The notes: generated by a model from the sequence alone, not told the origin. Shown: positions 42,705-51,391, counted from the first letter of the stretch. The stretch is 64,000 bases of DNA from Elusimicrobiota bacterium (GCA_003151975.1 PLZD01000032.1:62001-126000), one strand, 5' to 3'. Program-made: numbers and translations.

Positions 42705-44579
42705 GTGAAGGTCTTTTCGCTCAGACGCGCCTTCGGCGCCGGGCTGTCTTTGCTTTTGGCCCTACAGCCGCTCTCCGTGCTCGCCGTCGAGGAGAGCCGC
42801 GGGCCGATCAATGCGGGCATCACGCGTCCGGTCATCGGCGCGACGACCCCGACCGGCCATTCGCTCAGCGTCCCCGCGATTCAGACGACGCTCGATCTCA
42901 ACACGGCCGTCGCACCGCCGGCGAACGTTTCCAATGCGCTTGAGCCTTCCGCCGAAGCCGCGACGCCGCAAGCTCTCAACGCGACGCCGGTTCTGCCGTC
43001 TTCCGTCGTTCAAGAGGCCGTTCCAACTCCCGTCGTTGACGCGCCGGCCGCCGAAAACTCCGGCACACCGGCGGGCTCGTTCGGGAAGAAAGACGGCTCC
43101 GAGAAAAGAGATCCGGTCTCGGAACGAGTTCTCGGGGAAGCCGAGGCGCGCGGCTGGTCGCAAGGAACTCAAACCGAGCCCACGACCGGCGCCGAGTCGA
43201 CCAATTCAACTCTCGATGCCGCCGACGCTCACGAGACGCCGCGCTCGCAGGTCCCTTCGCCGCGCGAGTCCCTTCTTCCCACGCGCGCGTTTCTCTCGAG
43301 CCTGCTCGTCGCGCAGATCGGCGTCGAGATCATGGGCCTGGCAATTCCTCAGCTCGCCAACAAGCTCGCCGGAAATTTCTCGAGCTCCTCGATTCTGGCG
43401 ACCGTCTCGTTCGCGGCGCTGACCGCGGGCTCTTTGCTCGCGGGTCCGGCCGTCGACCGCTGGGGCGTGCGGCCGGTGTATCTCGGATCGCTGGCCCTGC
43501 GCATCGCCGCCGGCGCGGCCTTGGCGCTGGCCTTTCCGCACGGCATATTGGCTCTGGCGGGGCTCGTGGCGCTATTTGGCGTCGACTACCTCGCGCTCGG
43601 CGTCAGCCGCGTGGCCGAGGGAGTGGTGCCCAACGCCTTGCATGGCTCGGCGCAGGGCAAGGTCACGAGCTTCACGACTTTCCAGAACATGGTCGTCGAG
43701 AGCATGGGAATCCTGGGGCTGACCGCGGGAGGCGTTCTGCTGGCGACCTACGGCTTCGGCGCCGCGCTGGCCGCTTATCCGATTCTCGTCGCCGCCAGCG
43801 GGCTCATACTTTTCAAGTTTCTTAAATTCCCGGCGCGCGGGCCCTCGCTCTCGCAGGGCTTCAAGTCGCAGGTCAAGGCCGTGCTCGCCGCGCTCAAATC
43901 CAACTCACGTCTGCGCAACGCCTTCGCCGCTTACGCGCTCAGCAACATGATGTCGGGCTTCGTTTATTTCGCGATCTCGCCGAACTTCGCGCTGTTCGCG
44001 CAAACGGGCCGGTGGAGCGCGACGATCCTGACCGCGGCCACGTCTTTGCTCTACGCGCTGGGCGGCTTCTCGGCGACGCTGGCCATGACCTGGCTCTACC
44101 GCCGCCACGAGCGCAGGCTCGAGGAGATGCCGGAGCACGAGCGTCCCGCCGCCGACCGCGGCTGGCTCAAATGGCTGACCGCGCGCTGGGCGTTGTTTGC
44201 CGGCGTCGCGTTGATGGGCGGCTTCGTCTTCGCCCTGGCGCCCTGGCTTGGCCCCGTGCCCGCGCTGCTTTTCATGATTCCGTTCGGCCTGGCCGACGCG
44301 GGGCTCTTCATCAGCGCCGAGTCCGTGATCAAGACCGAGGCGCCGGAGTCCGTGCGCGGCAGCGTGCTGGGCATCGTGCGCGCCGCGGCACTTCTGCTGA
44401 CGAGCCTCTCGTTTCCGGTGCTCGGCTTGATCTTCGAGCATTTCTCCACCGGCGCCGGCGCGACGCTGGCGCCGACGGTTGGGGCCTTCGCGATGCTGGC
44501 GGGCATCTTCGCCGCCGCGGGCGCCGGCTACCTCTGGGTCTTCCGCGGGCTCAAGCCGCCAAAGCCTGACTCCCACTGA
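42705..44579 (+). CDS. MFS transporter with long N-terminal leader
   Basis: A 624-aa protein. Residues 1-27 are signal-peptide-like (LSLLLALQPLSVLAVEE) and about 28-190 a Pro/Ala/Val-rich leader. Residues about 195-620 are a 12-helix major facilitator domain with the usual cytoplasmic motif A between helices 2 and 3 (GPAVDRWGVRPVYLG). That motif places the leader end of the domain in the cytoplasm, which conflicts with a Sec signal at the N-terminus. Substrate unknown. GTG start with a leaderless-type -10. Confidence 0.85.
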   Translation: MKVFSLRRAFGAGLSLLLALQPLSVLAVEESRGPINAGITRPVIGATTPTGHSLSVPAIQTTLDLNTAVAPPANVSNALEPSAEAATPQALNATPVLPSSVVQEAVPTPVVDAPAAENSGTPAGSFGKKDGSEKRDPVSERVLGEAEARGWSQGTQTEPTTGAESTNSTLDAADAHETPRSQVPSPRESLLPTRAFLSSLLVAQIGVEIMGLAIPQLANKLAGNFSSSSILATVSFAALTAGSLLAGPAVDRWGVRPVYLGSLALRIAAGAALALAFPHGILALAGLVALFGVDYLALGVSRVAEGVVPNALHGSAQGKVTSFTTFQNMVVESMGILGLTAGGVLLATYGFGAALAAYPILVAASGLILFKFLKFPARGPSLSQGFKSQVKAVLAALKSNSRLRNAFAAYALSNMMSGFVYFAISPNFALFAQTGRWSATILTAATSLLYALGGFSATLAMTWLYRRHERRLEEMPEHERPAADRGWLKWLTARWALFAGVALMGGFVFALAPWLGPVPALLFMIPFGLADAGLFISAESVIKTEAPESVRGSVLGIVRAAALLLTSLSFPVLGLIFEHFSTGAGATLAPTVGAFAMLAGIFAAAGAGYLWVFRGLKPPKPDSH

Positions 44580-44619
44580 CAGCCTCAGGCTTGTCTCTCC
44601 TAGAAAAACGCGCAATCCT

Positions 44620-44790
44620 ATGAGTGTATCCCGCCGAGGGGTCGGAGGTCTTGTGCGGCACCATATTTTTTGGAGGTTCGTGATCGCGGCGTTTGTCGCC
44701 ATCAACGCTTTGATGGTGCTGCGCTCGCGCGACGGCGGCAAGCCGGGAACGATCCTTGCCGGCGCGGTCTCGTTTTCCCCGAGCCGGTAA
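44620..44790 (+). CDS. possible small membrane protein
   Basis: A 56-aa reading frame (MSVSRRGVGGLV) with one hydrophobic helix (FVIAAFVAINALMVL) flanked by basic residues. It fills most of the 250-bp gap after the MFS gene. No Shine-Dalgarno before the ATG; TTGGAGG at about 44669 precedes an internal GTG. A short hairpin AGCCTCAGGCT (44581-44591) follows the MFS stop. Uncertain. Confidence 0.35.
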   Translation: MSVSRRGVGGLVRHHIFWRFVIAAFVAINALMVLRSRDGGKPGTILAGAVSFSPSR

Positions 44791-44829
44791 ACCCCCGCCG
44801 CGCGGCTATGGTATACTCAGTGCGCTCCC

Positions 44830-46521
44830 ATGCTCGCGCTGCTTGCCTCCCTGCTGACCGCCGTAGCACTCGCCGCTGAACCCGACCTCATCCTCGCCCA
44901 CGGCAAGGTCTTTCTCGGGCCGGGACGCTACGCCCAAGCCGTGGCCGTCGAGGGCGGGCGCATCAAAGCGGTCGGCGCGGATTCCGTCGTGCTGGCGCTC
45001 AAGGGCGCCAAGACGCGCGTCGTCGACCTCAAAGGCCGCACGGTGACGCCGGGCTTCCACGACGCGCACACGCACTTCGTCAAAGGCGCGCTTCTGATGA
45101 CCCAAGTCGACCTCAACGGGACCTCGTCGCTCGCCGAGGTCCAGGCCAAAGTCGCGCGCTACGCCGCGGAGAATTCCACGGCCGCATGGATCCTCGGCCG
45201 CGGCTGGGACCAAACCTCATGGCCGGGCGGCGCTTATCCCACGGCCGCCGATCTCGACGTGGCCGTCACGACTCGGCCCGCGGCGCTGACCGACGCCGAC
45301 GGCCACAAACTTTGGCTCAACACCGAGGCCATGAGGCGGATCACCTTGCACGCCCACAACCCCAACTTGGTCGAGGGCCAGTACCTCAAGGGCGCCGACG
45401 GCGAGCCCAGCGGCGTCTTCATGGACGAGACGATGGCCTATGTCTTCAAGTACGTCCCCGCGCCGTCGCGCGAGCAGAAGCTGACGGGGCTGCGCAAGGC
45501 CCTGGCCTTGGCGCGCGAGAACGGCGTGACCGCGATCGATTCGATGCAGGGCCCGGTCGACTATTCTCCCGAGGAGCAGGTCTCGCTTTGGCGCGAGCTC
45601 AGCAAGAATGGCGAAATGACCCTGCGCTATTTCCTCTATGGGCGCATCGACGATCCCGCGGGATTTGCCAAGCTCAAGAAATCCGCGGCCGACGTCCCGC
45701 GCGACCATCTGGACTTCATCGGGCTCAAGGCCTTCGTCGACGGGACCATCGGCGACCGCACCGCCGCGCTGCTGGCCCCCTACTTCGACGACGCCAAGAC
45801 CAGCGGCTCGCTCAAGCATTCGGATTCCTCGCTCGCCGCGATGGTTGAGCGCGCCCATCGCGACGGCTTTCAAGTCGCCTTCCACGCCGTCGGCGACAGG
45901 GCGGTGCGCCAGGCGCTCGACGCGTGCGAGAAGTCCGAGAAGAAAGCCAAGGAAGAAGAGCGCGTGCTTCCTTCATACCCGTGCCGCGTCGAGCACATCG
46001 AGTTGGTCTCGCCCGAGGATTTGCCGCGCTTTGCCGCGCTGCGGGCGGCGGCCTCGATGCAGCCAAGCCACATGACCTACGACCGCGAGGATGAGAACTA
46101 CAATCCCAATCGCCTGGGCGCGCGCGTGAAATGGGCTTTCGCGTGGAAAAGCCTCGAGGACGCGGGCGCCTTGCTGATCTTCGGCACCGACTGGCCCGTC
46201 ATGCCCCTGCCGCCCCGTATCGCGCTGTTCGCGGCGACGACGCGCCGGCACTTCGACGGCAAGCCCGAGGGAGGCTGGATTCCAGAGCAAAAAATCGCTC
46301 TTGATTCCGCGATCGAGCACTACACGGCGGACGCGGCGCGCGCGCTCGGAAAGGAAGACCAGCTCGGGAGCATAGCCTCGGGGCGTCTCGCGGACCTCGT
46401 CGTCTTCGACCGCGATCTCTTCGCGGCCTCGGGCCTGGACCTGCTCAAGGTCGAGGTGGACATGACCGTGCTGGAAGGCAAGGTCGTTTACGAGCGCGCC
46501 GCGGAAGCGCCGAAGCCTTAA
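44830..46521 (+). CDS. exported amidohydrolase (YtcJ-like, Amidohydrolase_3)
   Basis: A 563-aa metal-dependent hydrolase with a signal peptide (ASLLTAVALAAEP). Motifs: metal-binding HDAHTHF, GRGWDQTSWPGGAYPT, HAVGDRAV, VEHIELVSP and FGTDWPVMP near the C-terminus. Relatives act on N-acyl or amide bonds of varied substrates; the specific one is unknown. -10 TATACT (44812-44817) lies 12 nt upstream. Convergent with the papain-like gene, sharing TTAA at the stops. Confidence 0.88.
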   Translation: MLALLASLLTAVALAAEPDLILAHGKVFLGPGRYAQAVAVEGGRIKAVGADSVVLALKGAKTRVVDLKGRTVTPGFHDAHTHFVKGALLMTQVDLNGTSSLAEVQAKVARYAAENSTAAWILGRGWDQTSWPGGAYPTAADLDVAVTTRPAALTDADGHKLWLNTEAMRRITLHAHNPNLVEGQYLKGADGEPSGVFMDETMAYVFKYVPAPSREQKLTGLRKALALARENGVTAIDSMQGPVDYSPEEQVSLWRELSKNGEMTLRYFLYGRIDDPAGFAKLKKSAADVPRDHLDFIGLKAFVDGTIGDRTAALLAPYFDDAKTSGSLKHSDSSLAAMVERAHRDGFQVAFHAVGDRAVRQALDACEKSEKKAKEEERVLPSYPCRVEHIELVSPEDLPRFAALRAAASMQPSHMTYDREDENYNPNRLGARVKWAFAWKSLEDAGALLIFGTDWPVMPLPPRIALFAATTRRHFDGKPEGGWIPEQKIALDSAIEHYTADAARALGKEDQLGSIASGRLADLVVFDRDLFAASGLDLLKVEVDMTVLEGKVVYERAAEAPKP

Positions 46522-48125
46522 GGGACCGGAGCCGCGTAGCCTTCGAGCATGATGACGGCGTTGTCGGCCGTCAGCAGCTTCGCGAAGTCCTCGATCGTCA
46601 AGCGCGTCGGAAAATACGATGTGGAGTCGCGCAGCGAGACGAAGTTGCGGCCATCGAGCTGGTAGAAACCCTCGACGATGAGGCTGTGCTTGAAGAAGGG
46701 ATCGCCGATCTCGATGCCGACCTTCGCGCTGCGCCGCGCGCGCAGGGCGGTCTCAAAAAGCGCGGCGCGGACTTCCTTGAGCCGGCCGTAATGCTTGAAG
46801 AGCCGCAGCTGCTGGTCGTGCTTGAAAGCCGTGGTCTGGCCGATGAACGGATCGCCCAACAGCTCGCGCGCTTCCTTTATTAGGTCCTCGATGGACCGGT
46901 AGATTCCCAATGAGCCCAGCAGGCTTTGGAGCATGTGGATCGTGCAGGTCGGCCGGAGCTGTTTGCCGAGCATCGGCGCGGCGAAGACCGTCCCGGCCCT
47001 GATCGCGGCCTGCCGCGCCGCCAAATGCCGCACGTTGGACTCGTCCTTGGCGTCCTTGGCTTCGCGCACGCTGCGGTCGTAGATCGTCTTGGCCTCGCGA
47101 GGGGAGATCGTCACCCTAGGCTCGGCGAGCTGCTCATCGAGCGCGCGCGCCTTCATGAGCGCGTCCATGAGCTTGAAGCCCTTCTCGAATCGCGAAGCCA
47201 GCGCGCGCACGCGATGGCCGGGCGCGTCCTCCCGGCCGGACGCGATCAAAGCCATCTCCTGGTACGCGGTCGCCAGGCTCCCGAAGACCGGCGATTTGCG
47301 CGCCTCGGAGCCTTCCAGCACCGGAGTCGCCAAGCCGCGCGAGTGCCACGACTCGAAGATGCGCAGTGCGCGGCCCTGCGCGGGCGAGCGCGGCAGCGCG
47401 CGTATGCGCGCAAGCTCCAGGCGCACGCGCGCAAGCGCCTGCGCGCGCCGCGAAAGAAGTTCGACGACCACGTCCGAGCCCAGGTCCATCGGCACATCCG
47501 CCCCTTCGGCGTTGGCGATGTCGGTCAGCGCCTCATCGATGAACGCGATCGTAAAGATCGCTTTCTTGAGCTCGGGGTAGAGAGATTTCTCGAGCCAAGT
47601 CGGGGCGTTGAAGATCTCCTCGTCAGTCGCGCCCATCCGAACATATTCCCGGCGCGCGGCCGCGGTCTGCTCCGGCGTCGGATCGTGGTGGCGGACCTTC
47701 GGCTTGTCGGACGGAGCCTTCTGGCGACCGTAGAACGGCGGGTCCGCCGGAGCGCTGCGCTGAGGCTTTGGCGCGCCGTCGAAGACGCCTCCGGGCTCCT
47801 GCGCCGGCGTAGCACTCGGTTCCGGCGTCGGGGAAAGCTCGTCAAGCGCACTCTGTCCCGACGGCGTCGCGGCTTGAGCCGGCGTCTGTGGGACTATCGA
47901 CGGGCTCTCCACGACCGGCAAGACCGGCGCGGGCAAGTCCGGGATGGAGGGCGCGATCGAGGGCGCGAGATTGGGCGCGAGAGGAACGACGGAGGGCTGC
48001 GGCCTGACGACCTGCGGCGCAAGCTCGCCGGGCTTGTCAGCGTTGAACTCGATGGCCTTCGCGGAACGGGCGAAGGACGCCGAAAGGGCGAACGCCAGCA
48101 GAAGCCGCGCCAGCAAAGTTGTCAT
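46518..48125 (-). CDS. exported papain-like cysteine-peptidase-fold protein with leader
   Basis: A 535-aa protein from ATG 48125 (an ATG 18 nt upstream sits right against the -10). Signal-peptide-like helix (LLARLLLAFALSASFARSAKA), then about 140 residues rich in Pro/Val/Ala (APSIAPSIPDLPAPVLPVV), a helical middle, and a C-terminal domain with Cys394 (RPTCTIHML), His480 (FFKHSLIVEGF) and Asp500 (LRDSTSY). The spacing Cys+86 His and His+20 Asp is identical to that of the Cys1926/His2012/Asn2032 domain in the 2282-aa protein, and both have C-x2-H-x-L at the active Cys. Probably a C39/papain-like peptidase; not shown to be active. Confidence 0.72.
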   Translation of the reverse strand: MTTLLARLLLAFALSASFARSAKAIEFNADKPGELAPQVVRPQPSVVPLAPNLAPSIAPSIPDLPAPVLPVVESPSIVPQTPAQAATPSGQSALDELSPTPEPSATPAQEPGGVFDGAPKPQRSAPADPPFYGRQKAPSDKPKVRHHDPTPEQTAAARREYVRMGATDEEIFNAPTWLEKSLYPELKKAIFTIAFIDEALTDIANAEGADVPMDLGSDVVVELLSRRAQALARVRLELARIRALPRSPAQGRALRIFESWHSRGLATPVLEGSEARKSPVFGSLATAYQEMALIASGREDAPGHRVRALASRFEKGFKLMDALMKARALDEQLAEPRVTISPREAKTIYDRSVREAKDAKDESNVRHLAARQAAIRAGTVFAAPMLGKQLRPTCTIHMLQSLLGSLGIYRSIEDLIKEARELLGDPFIGQTTAFKHDQQLRLFKHYGRLKEVRAALFETALRARRSAKVGIEIGDPFFKHSLIVEGFYQLDGRNFVSLRDSTSYFPTRLTIEDFAKLLTADNAVIMLEGYAAPVP

Positions 48126-48143
48126 TTCCTTTTTAGCGTCCAT

Positions 48144-48213
48144 AATGTATGAAATGGCCGCCGGGCGAGTATGAGACGAAAGTCCCCTTTATGAAAACGC
48201 AATGGGACTACTC
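48144..48213 (-). promoter_or_regulatory. promoter of the papain-like gene with shared upstream motif
   Basis: Minus strand -10 TACATT (48149-48144). The element GAGTAGTCCCATTGCGTT (48213-48196) places CCCATTG (48206-48200) exactly 50 bp upstream of the -10. It matches 17 of 18 bases of the element before the ATP-grasp gene (49503-49520). No -35 is visible. Confidence 0.65.
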
Positions 48214-48251
48214 GCGCGTAGAGCCAATGACCCACGGAGGATCCGTGAGAA

Positions 48252-49421
48252 TTAGGGCTGCTGTTTATTGATAGGACGCCGTCGCGGCGCGTTATTCTGC
48301 GGCCGCTTCTGATTTTGCGGCTTCTGCGGCTGCTTCTGCTGTTGCTGCTGGCGCTGCTGCTGCCGTTGCTGCTGGCGCTGTTGCTGCTGTTGCTGCTGCC
48401 GCTGTTGCTGGCGTTGTTGCTGGCGTTGTTGCTGTTGCTGTTGCTGCCGCTGCTGCTGGCGCTGCTGCTGAGCCTGTTTTTGGCGTTCCTGCTGTTGCTG
48501 CTGGCGTTGACGCTGCTGCTGCGCCGGATCTTGGCGCGGCCGGACATGCGGGCGGCGATTGATGCCGTTCAAGCGCTGTTGATGGGATTGGCGCAATTGA
48601 TTCTGCCGGGCCTTGAGCTGCTGATAGCCGCGGTTCTGCATCGCGCGTCGGACGCCCTTGAGCTGGCCCGCGTGCAAGATCGGCCGGCCTTTGAGCCGGC
48701 CGCGCGAGGCCAGACGCGCCTGCGCGTCGCGGCGCGTCCAGTTCCCTTTCATAGCGCCAAGCCTGCCGCGGACCGCCTCGAGCCGCGAGCGGCTTGCCGC
48801 GAAATGGCTGAGAGCCTGGGGCTGCCCCATCGGTTTGCCCTTGGCGACCTGAAGCTCCTGGCCCGGACCGAGCTGGGAAGTCTCTTGGCCGCCCGGCTGG
48901 CGCACGGCCACCTTGCCTTCGTCAAACACGCCGATGTGCGCGGGCTGGTCGTCGCCTTCCTGCGAGACGCCGAGCTCCGTGCCGCGCACGGCCGCCACCG
49001 CGGTCGGCGTGTAGAACTCCATGTTCTGCCCCTCGAGCAGGTGCTTGAGCTTGGCCACGATCGAGCCGATGCCGATGTGGAACTCGGTCTTCTCGGAGGC
49101 CAAGGAGTTCACGATGAAATCGGTGTTCGGCGAAATCTGGATGATGGACTCGCCGTCCAGGGTGAACTCCGCGGAGCCGTCCTCGCCCGTGCGGATCATG
49201 TCGCCGTCCTCGATCGTCGCGTCGGCCTCGGCCGGGATGAACTCGCCGTCCTTATGATCGTGCAGATGGAGGTAGACCGTGCCCTCGACCTTGGTCAGCC
49301 GCGCTTCGTGATCCGTGTCTTGGGGCTGGGCCGGCGGGGCGGGCGCCTGGGAAGAGGCGGCAAACGGGAGCGCGAGAAGCGCGCAGAGCGTGGCGACCAG
49401 CAGGCGGCGTCGTGATTCCAT
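48252..49421 (-). CDS. FecR-domain exported protein with poly-Gln/Arg C-terminus
   Basis: A 389-aa protein from ATG 49421 (signal peptide ending FAASSQA). Residues about 35-200 hold a FecR-type domain (EDGDMIRTGEDGSAEFTLDG, AVAAVRGTELGVS). The last 90 residues are almost pure Gln/Arg runs ending in a basic Pro/Asn tail. FecR domains in such secreted proteins often act in envelope signalling or carbohydrate contact. A Q/R-rich tail outside the cell could bind polyanions or self-associate. A TATATA -10 lies 8 nt from the start. Confidence 0.75.
   Translation of the reverse strand: MESRRRLLVATLCALLALPFAASSQAPAPPAQPQDTDHEARLTKVEGTVYLHLHDHKDGEFIPAEADATIEDGDMIRTGEDGSAEFTLDGESIIQISPNTDFIVNSLASEKTEFHIGIGSIVAKLKHLLEGQNMEFYTPTAVAAVRGTELGVSQEGDDQPAHIGVFDEGKVAVRQPGGQETSQLGPGQELQVAKGKPMGQPQALSHFAASRSRLEAVRGRLGAMKGNWTRRDAQARLASRGRLKGRPILHAGQLKGVRRAMQNRGYQQLKARQNQLRQSHQQRLNGINRRPHVRPRQDPAQQQRQRQQQQQERQKQAQQQRQQQRQQQQQQQRQQQRQQQRQQQQQQQRQQQRQQQRQQQQQKQPQKPQNQKRPQNNAPRRRPINKQQP
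48310..48545. repeat. imperfect CTG/TTG triplet repeat tract
   Basis: Triplet tract (GCTGTTGCTG words) coding for the Gln/Arg tail of the FecR-like protein on the minus strand. Groups of CAG/CAA codons separated by CGC/AGG recur about every 4-8 codons. Such tracts can change length by slippage. Confidence 0.85.
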
Positions 49422-49478
49422 GGCGGCTCTATATATTACGGTTAAGAAGGCCGAAAGTTCTACCAAAATCGTCGCGAC

Positions 49479-49572
49479 GAGTAGTCCCTTGGTCCCACCA
49501 GGGAGTAGTCCCAATGCGTTCGTCCAGGGACCCTAACGGCCTATAGGTCCAGAAAAGCGCCGACGCTATAAT
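49479..49572 (+). promoter_or_regulatory. promoter of the ATP-grasp gene with shared upstream motif
   Basis: -10 TATAAT (49567-49572), 8 nt before ATG 49581. GAGTAGTCCC occurs twice 24 bp apart (49479-49488 and 49503-49512). The second copy continues AATGCGTT and puts CCCAATG (49510-49516) exactly 50 bp upstream of the -10. Further GTCC/GGGAC words follow (49523-49531). No -35. Confidence 0.65.
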
Positions 49573-49580
49573 GAATCACC

Positions 49581-51371
49581 ATGAAAAGCAACGCCGACAC
49601 CTTGAGCAGGACTCTCTTGCGCTTGTCGCTCGCTCTCATCCTCTGCGGTCTGCGCGCCCCCGCGGGCGCCATCGACGTGAAGACGACGCCCGGCGAAGGC
49701 CGGACGAGTTCGATCATCCCGATGCTGCCGCCGTCGCTGCCGCAGGGCCTGACCGGAGGCTCCCGTTTTCAAACTCTCGACGTTTCGGTCAGCGCCTTCT
49801 CGGCGCCGACTTCCGCCGTTCCGTCCGAGACCGCGGTGTCGGGCCCCGTGCAGGCATCCGTGGAGCAGAGCCTTTCGGGTCCGCTGCCGGCCGCGCAAGA
49901 CGCGGTCCCTCAGCAAACCGCCGAGGAAAGCGGCGTGCCGTCCGCCTCGGCAAGCGCCCCGCTCTCGACCGCCGAGCCGCTCAAGGACGCCGACGTGCGC
50001 GGCAAAACTTTGCTGATGGTCGGCACGCGCGGCTCGCGCCCGTTCATCATCGAGGAGGCCGTGCGCGTGGCCAAGGAGCTCGGCCTCAACCTCGTCCTGC
50101 TCGACAAGGCCGAGAACCGCAAGAACACGGCGGGCGTGGTCGCGGACAACGATTTCATCGCGGCGCCCATCGACCACCGCGACGACAAGACGATGAAGTC
50201 CATCGCCGACCAGGTCAAGGCCGTGGCCCTGACCCGCAAGATCGACTACGTCGTCGCCTTCCGCAGCCATCACGCCAAGCTCGTCGGCAAGATCGTCGAC
50301 GCGACCGGCATCAACGGCATCCCCTCGCGCGTGACTCTGACCGCCGAGGACAAGGCGCGCACTCGCAAGGCCCTCAACACCGTACCTGAGCAATTCGTTC
50401 CGTACCGCGAGGTTAAAACCGAGGCCGAGGTGCGCGAGTTCTACAAGCAATACGGCGGCACCGGTTCCTTCAAGAAGTTCGTCATGAAATCCAAGCTCGG
50501 CGAGAACAGCCGCTTCGTCGAGCTCGACATCGACTCCGAGGAAAAGCTCGTGACGGCCTTCACCAAGATGGACGTCGCGCTTCGCGCCGAGGCCAAGAAG
50601 AAAGAGGCCTCTGATACGATCTTCAATCGCTATCCCGGCATCATCGTAGAGCAGATGCTCGAGAAGGCGCCCGGCACCGTCGAGGCCTCAGTCGAGATGG
50701 TCGTCCAGAAAGGCCAGGTCAAGTTCGCGATGGTCTCCGACACGCACGGCATCGGCCTCAAGGGCGAGCTCGCCGGAGGCTCCATGACTTTCCCCTCGCA
50801 AATGACCGCGCAGGTTCAGGACGCGCTGATAGCCGCTTCGGCCAAGGCGCTCGAGATCGTCGGCCTGCGCGACGGCAACGCGCGCATCGACATCATGATG
50901 ACGCCGGACGGCCCCAAGGTCATCGAGATCAACCCCTTCCTCGGCGGCGCCGCGATCTACACGGCCGTCAAGCTCGTCTCCGGCGTCTCGCTGGTCGAGT
51001 GGGGCATCCGCGCGATGCTGGGCCTGAGCCTGCCTCAGATGCCGGCCTTCACGACCATCGTCGACTACCGCTTCGCGGCTTCGCAGGTCTCGGGAACGAT
51101 CGACGCGATCACAGGCGTCGAAGAAGCCAAGGCCGTCCCGGGCGTCAAGCACGTCCAGCTGCTCGCCGGCCCCGGCGACACCGTAGCCGCGCCGGTCGAG
51201 AACGGCTTCGAGGAGTGGGCCGAGGTCATGGGCACCGGCCCGACCTACGAGAAGGCCCGCGAGGCGAGCCTTCTGGCGCTGGCGAAGATCAAGGCCCGCG
51301 TCATCGTCGATCAAGTCGCGGACTTTCTCCAGCGGCACCTGCGGCTGAGCCCGCCCCAGAAACCAAAGTAG
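49581..51371 (+). CDS. ATP-grasp ligase (L-amino-acid-ligase-like) with leader
   Basis: A 596-aa protein. Residues 1-31 are a signal-peptide-like helix (LSLALILCGLRAPAGA) and about 32-135 a Pro/Ala/Ser/Val-rich leader. Residues about 140-480 are an ATP-grasp fold: Rossmann-like start (LLMVGTRGSRPFIIEEA), VEQMLEKAPGTVEASVEMVV, and the Mg site DIMMTPDGPKVIEINPFLGG. The C-terminus resembles the LAL_C2 domain of L-amino-acid ligases. Such enzymes join a carboxylate to an amine using ATP, so a leader that looks like an export signal is unexpected. Substrates unknown. Confidence 0.82.
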   Translation: MKSNADTLSRTLLRLSLALILCGLRAPAGAIDVKTTPGEGRTSSIIPMLPPSLPQGLTGGSRFQTLDVSVSAFSAPTSAVPSETAVSGPVQASVEQSLSGPLPAAQDAVPQQTAEESGVPSASASAPLSTAEPLKDADVRGKTLLMVGTRGSRPFIIEEAVRVAKELGLNLVLLDKAENRKNTAGVVADNDFIAAPIDHRDDKTMKSIADQVKAVALTRKIDYVVAFRSHHAKLVGKIVDATGINGIPSRVTLTAEDKARTRKALNTVPEQFVPYREVKTEAEVREFYKQYGGTGSFKKFVMKSKLGENSRFVELDIDSEEKLVTAFTKMDVALRAEAKKKEASDTIFNRYPGIIVEQMLEKAPGTVEASVEMVVQKGQVKFAMVSDTHGIGLKGELAGGSMTFPSQMTAQVQDALIAASAKALEIVGLRDGNARIDIMMTPDGPKVIEINPFLGGAAIYTAVKLVSGVSLVEWGIRAMLGLSLPQMPAFTTIVDYRFAASQVSGTIDAITGVEEAKAVPGVKHVQLLAGPGDTVAAPVENGFEEWAEVMGTGPTYEKAREASLLALAKIKARVIVDQVADFLQRHLRLSPPQKPK

Positions 51372-51391
51372 GCCTTTAGGCCTAATTTATT
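51370..51391 (+). terminator. stop-codon-embedded AGGCCT hairpin after the ATP-grasp gene
   Basis: AGGCCTTTAGGCCT (51370-51383) starts within the TAG stop and is followed by AATTTATTT. It matches the element at 12197-12210, where it also overlaps a stop codon. Confidence 0.45.

Noticed and set aside
43905-44741. 278-aa minus-strand open frame opposite the MFS gene
   Set aside because: Arg/Glu/Gln-rich shadow of the transporter with no motif or start signals.
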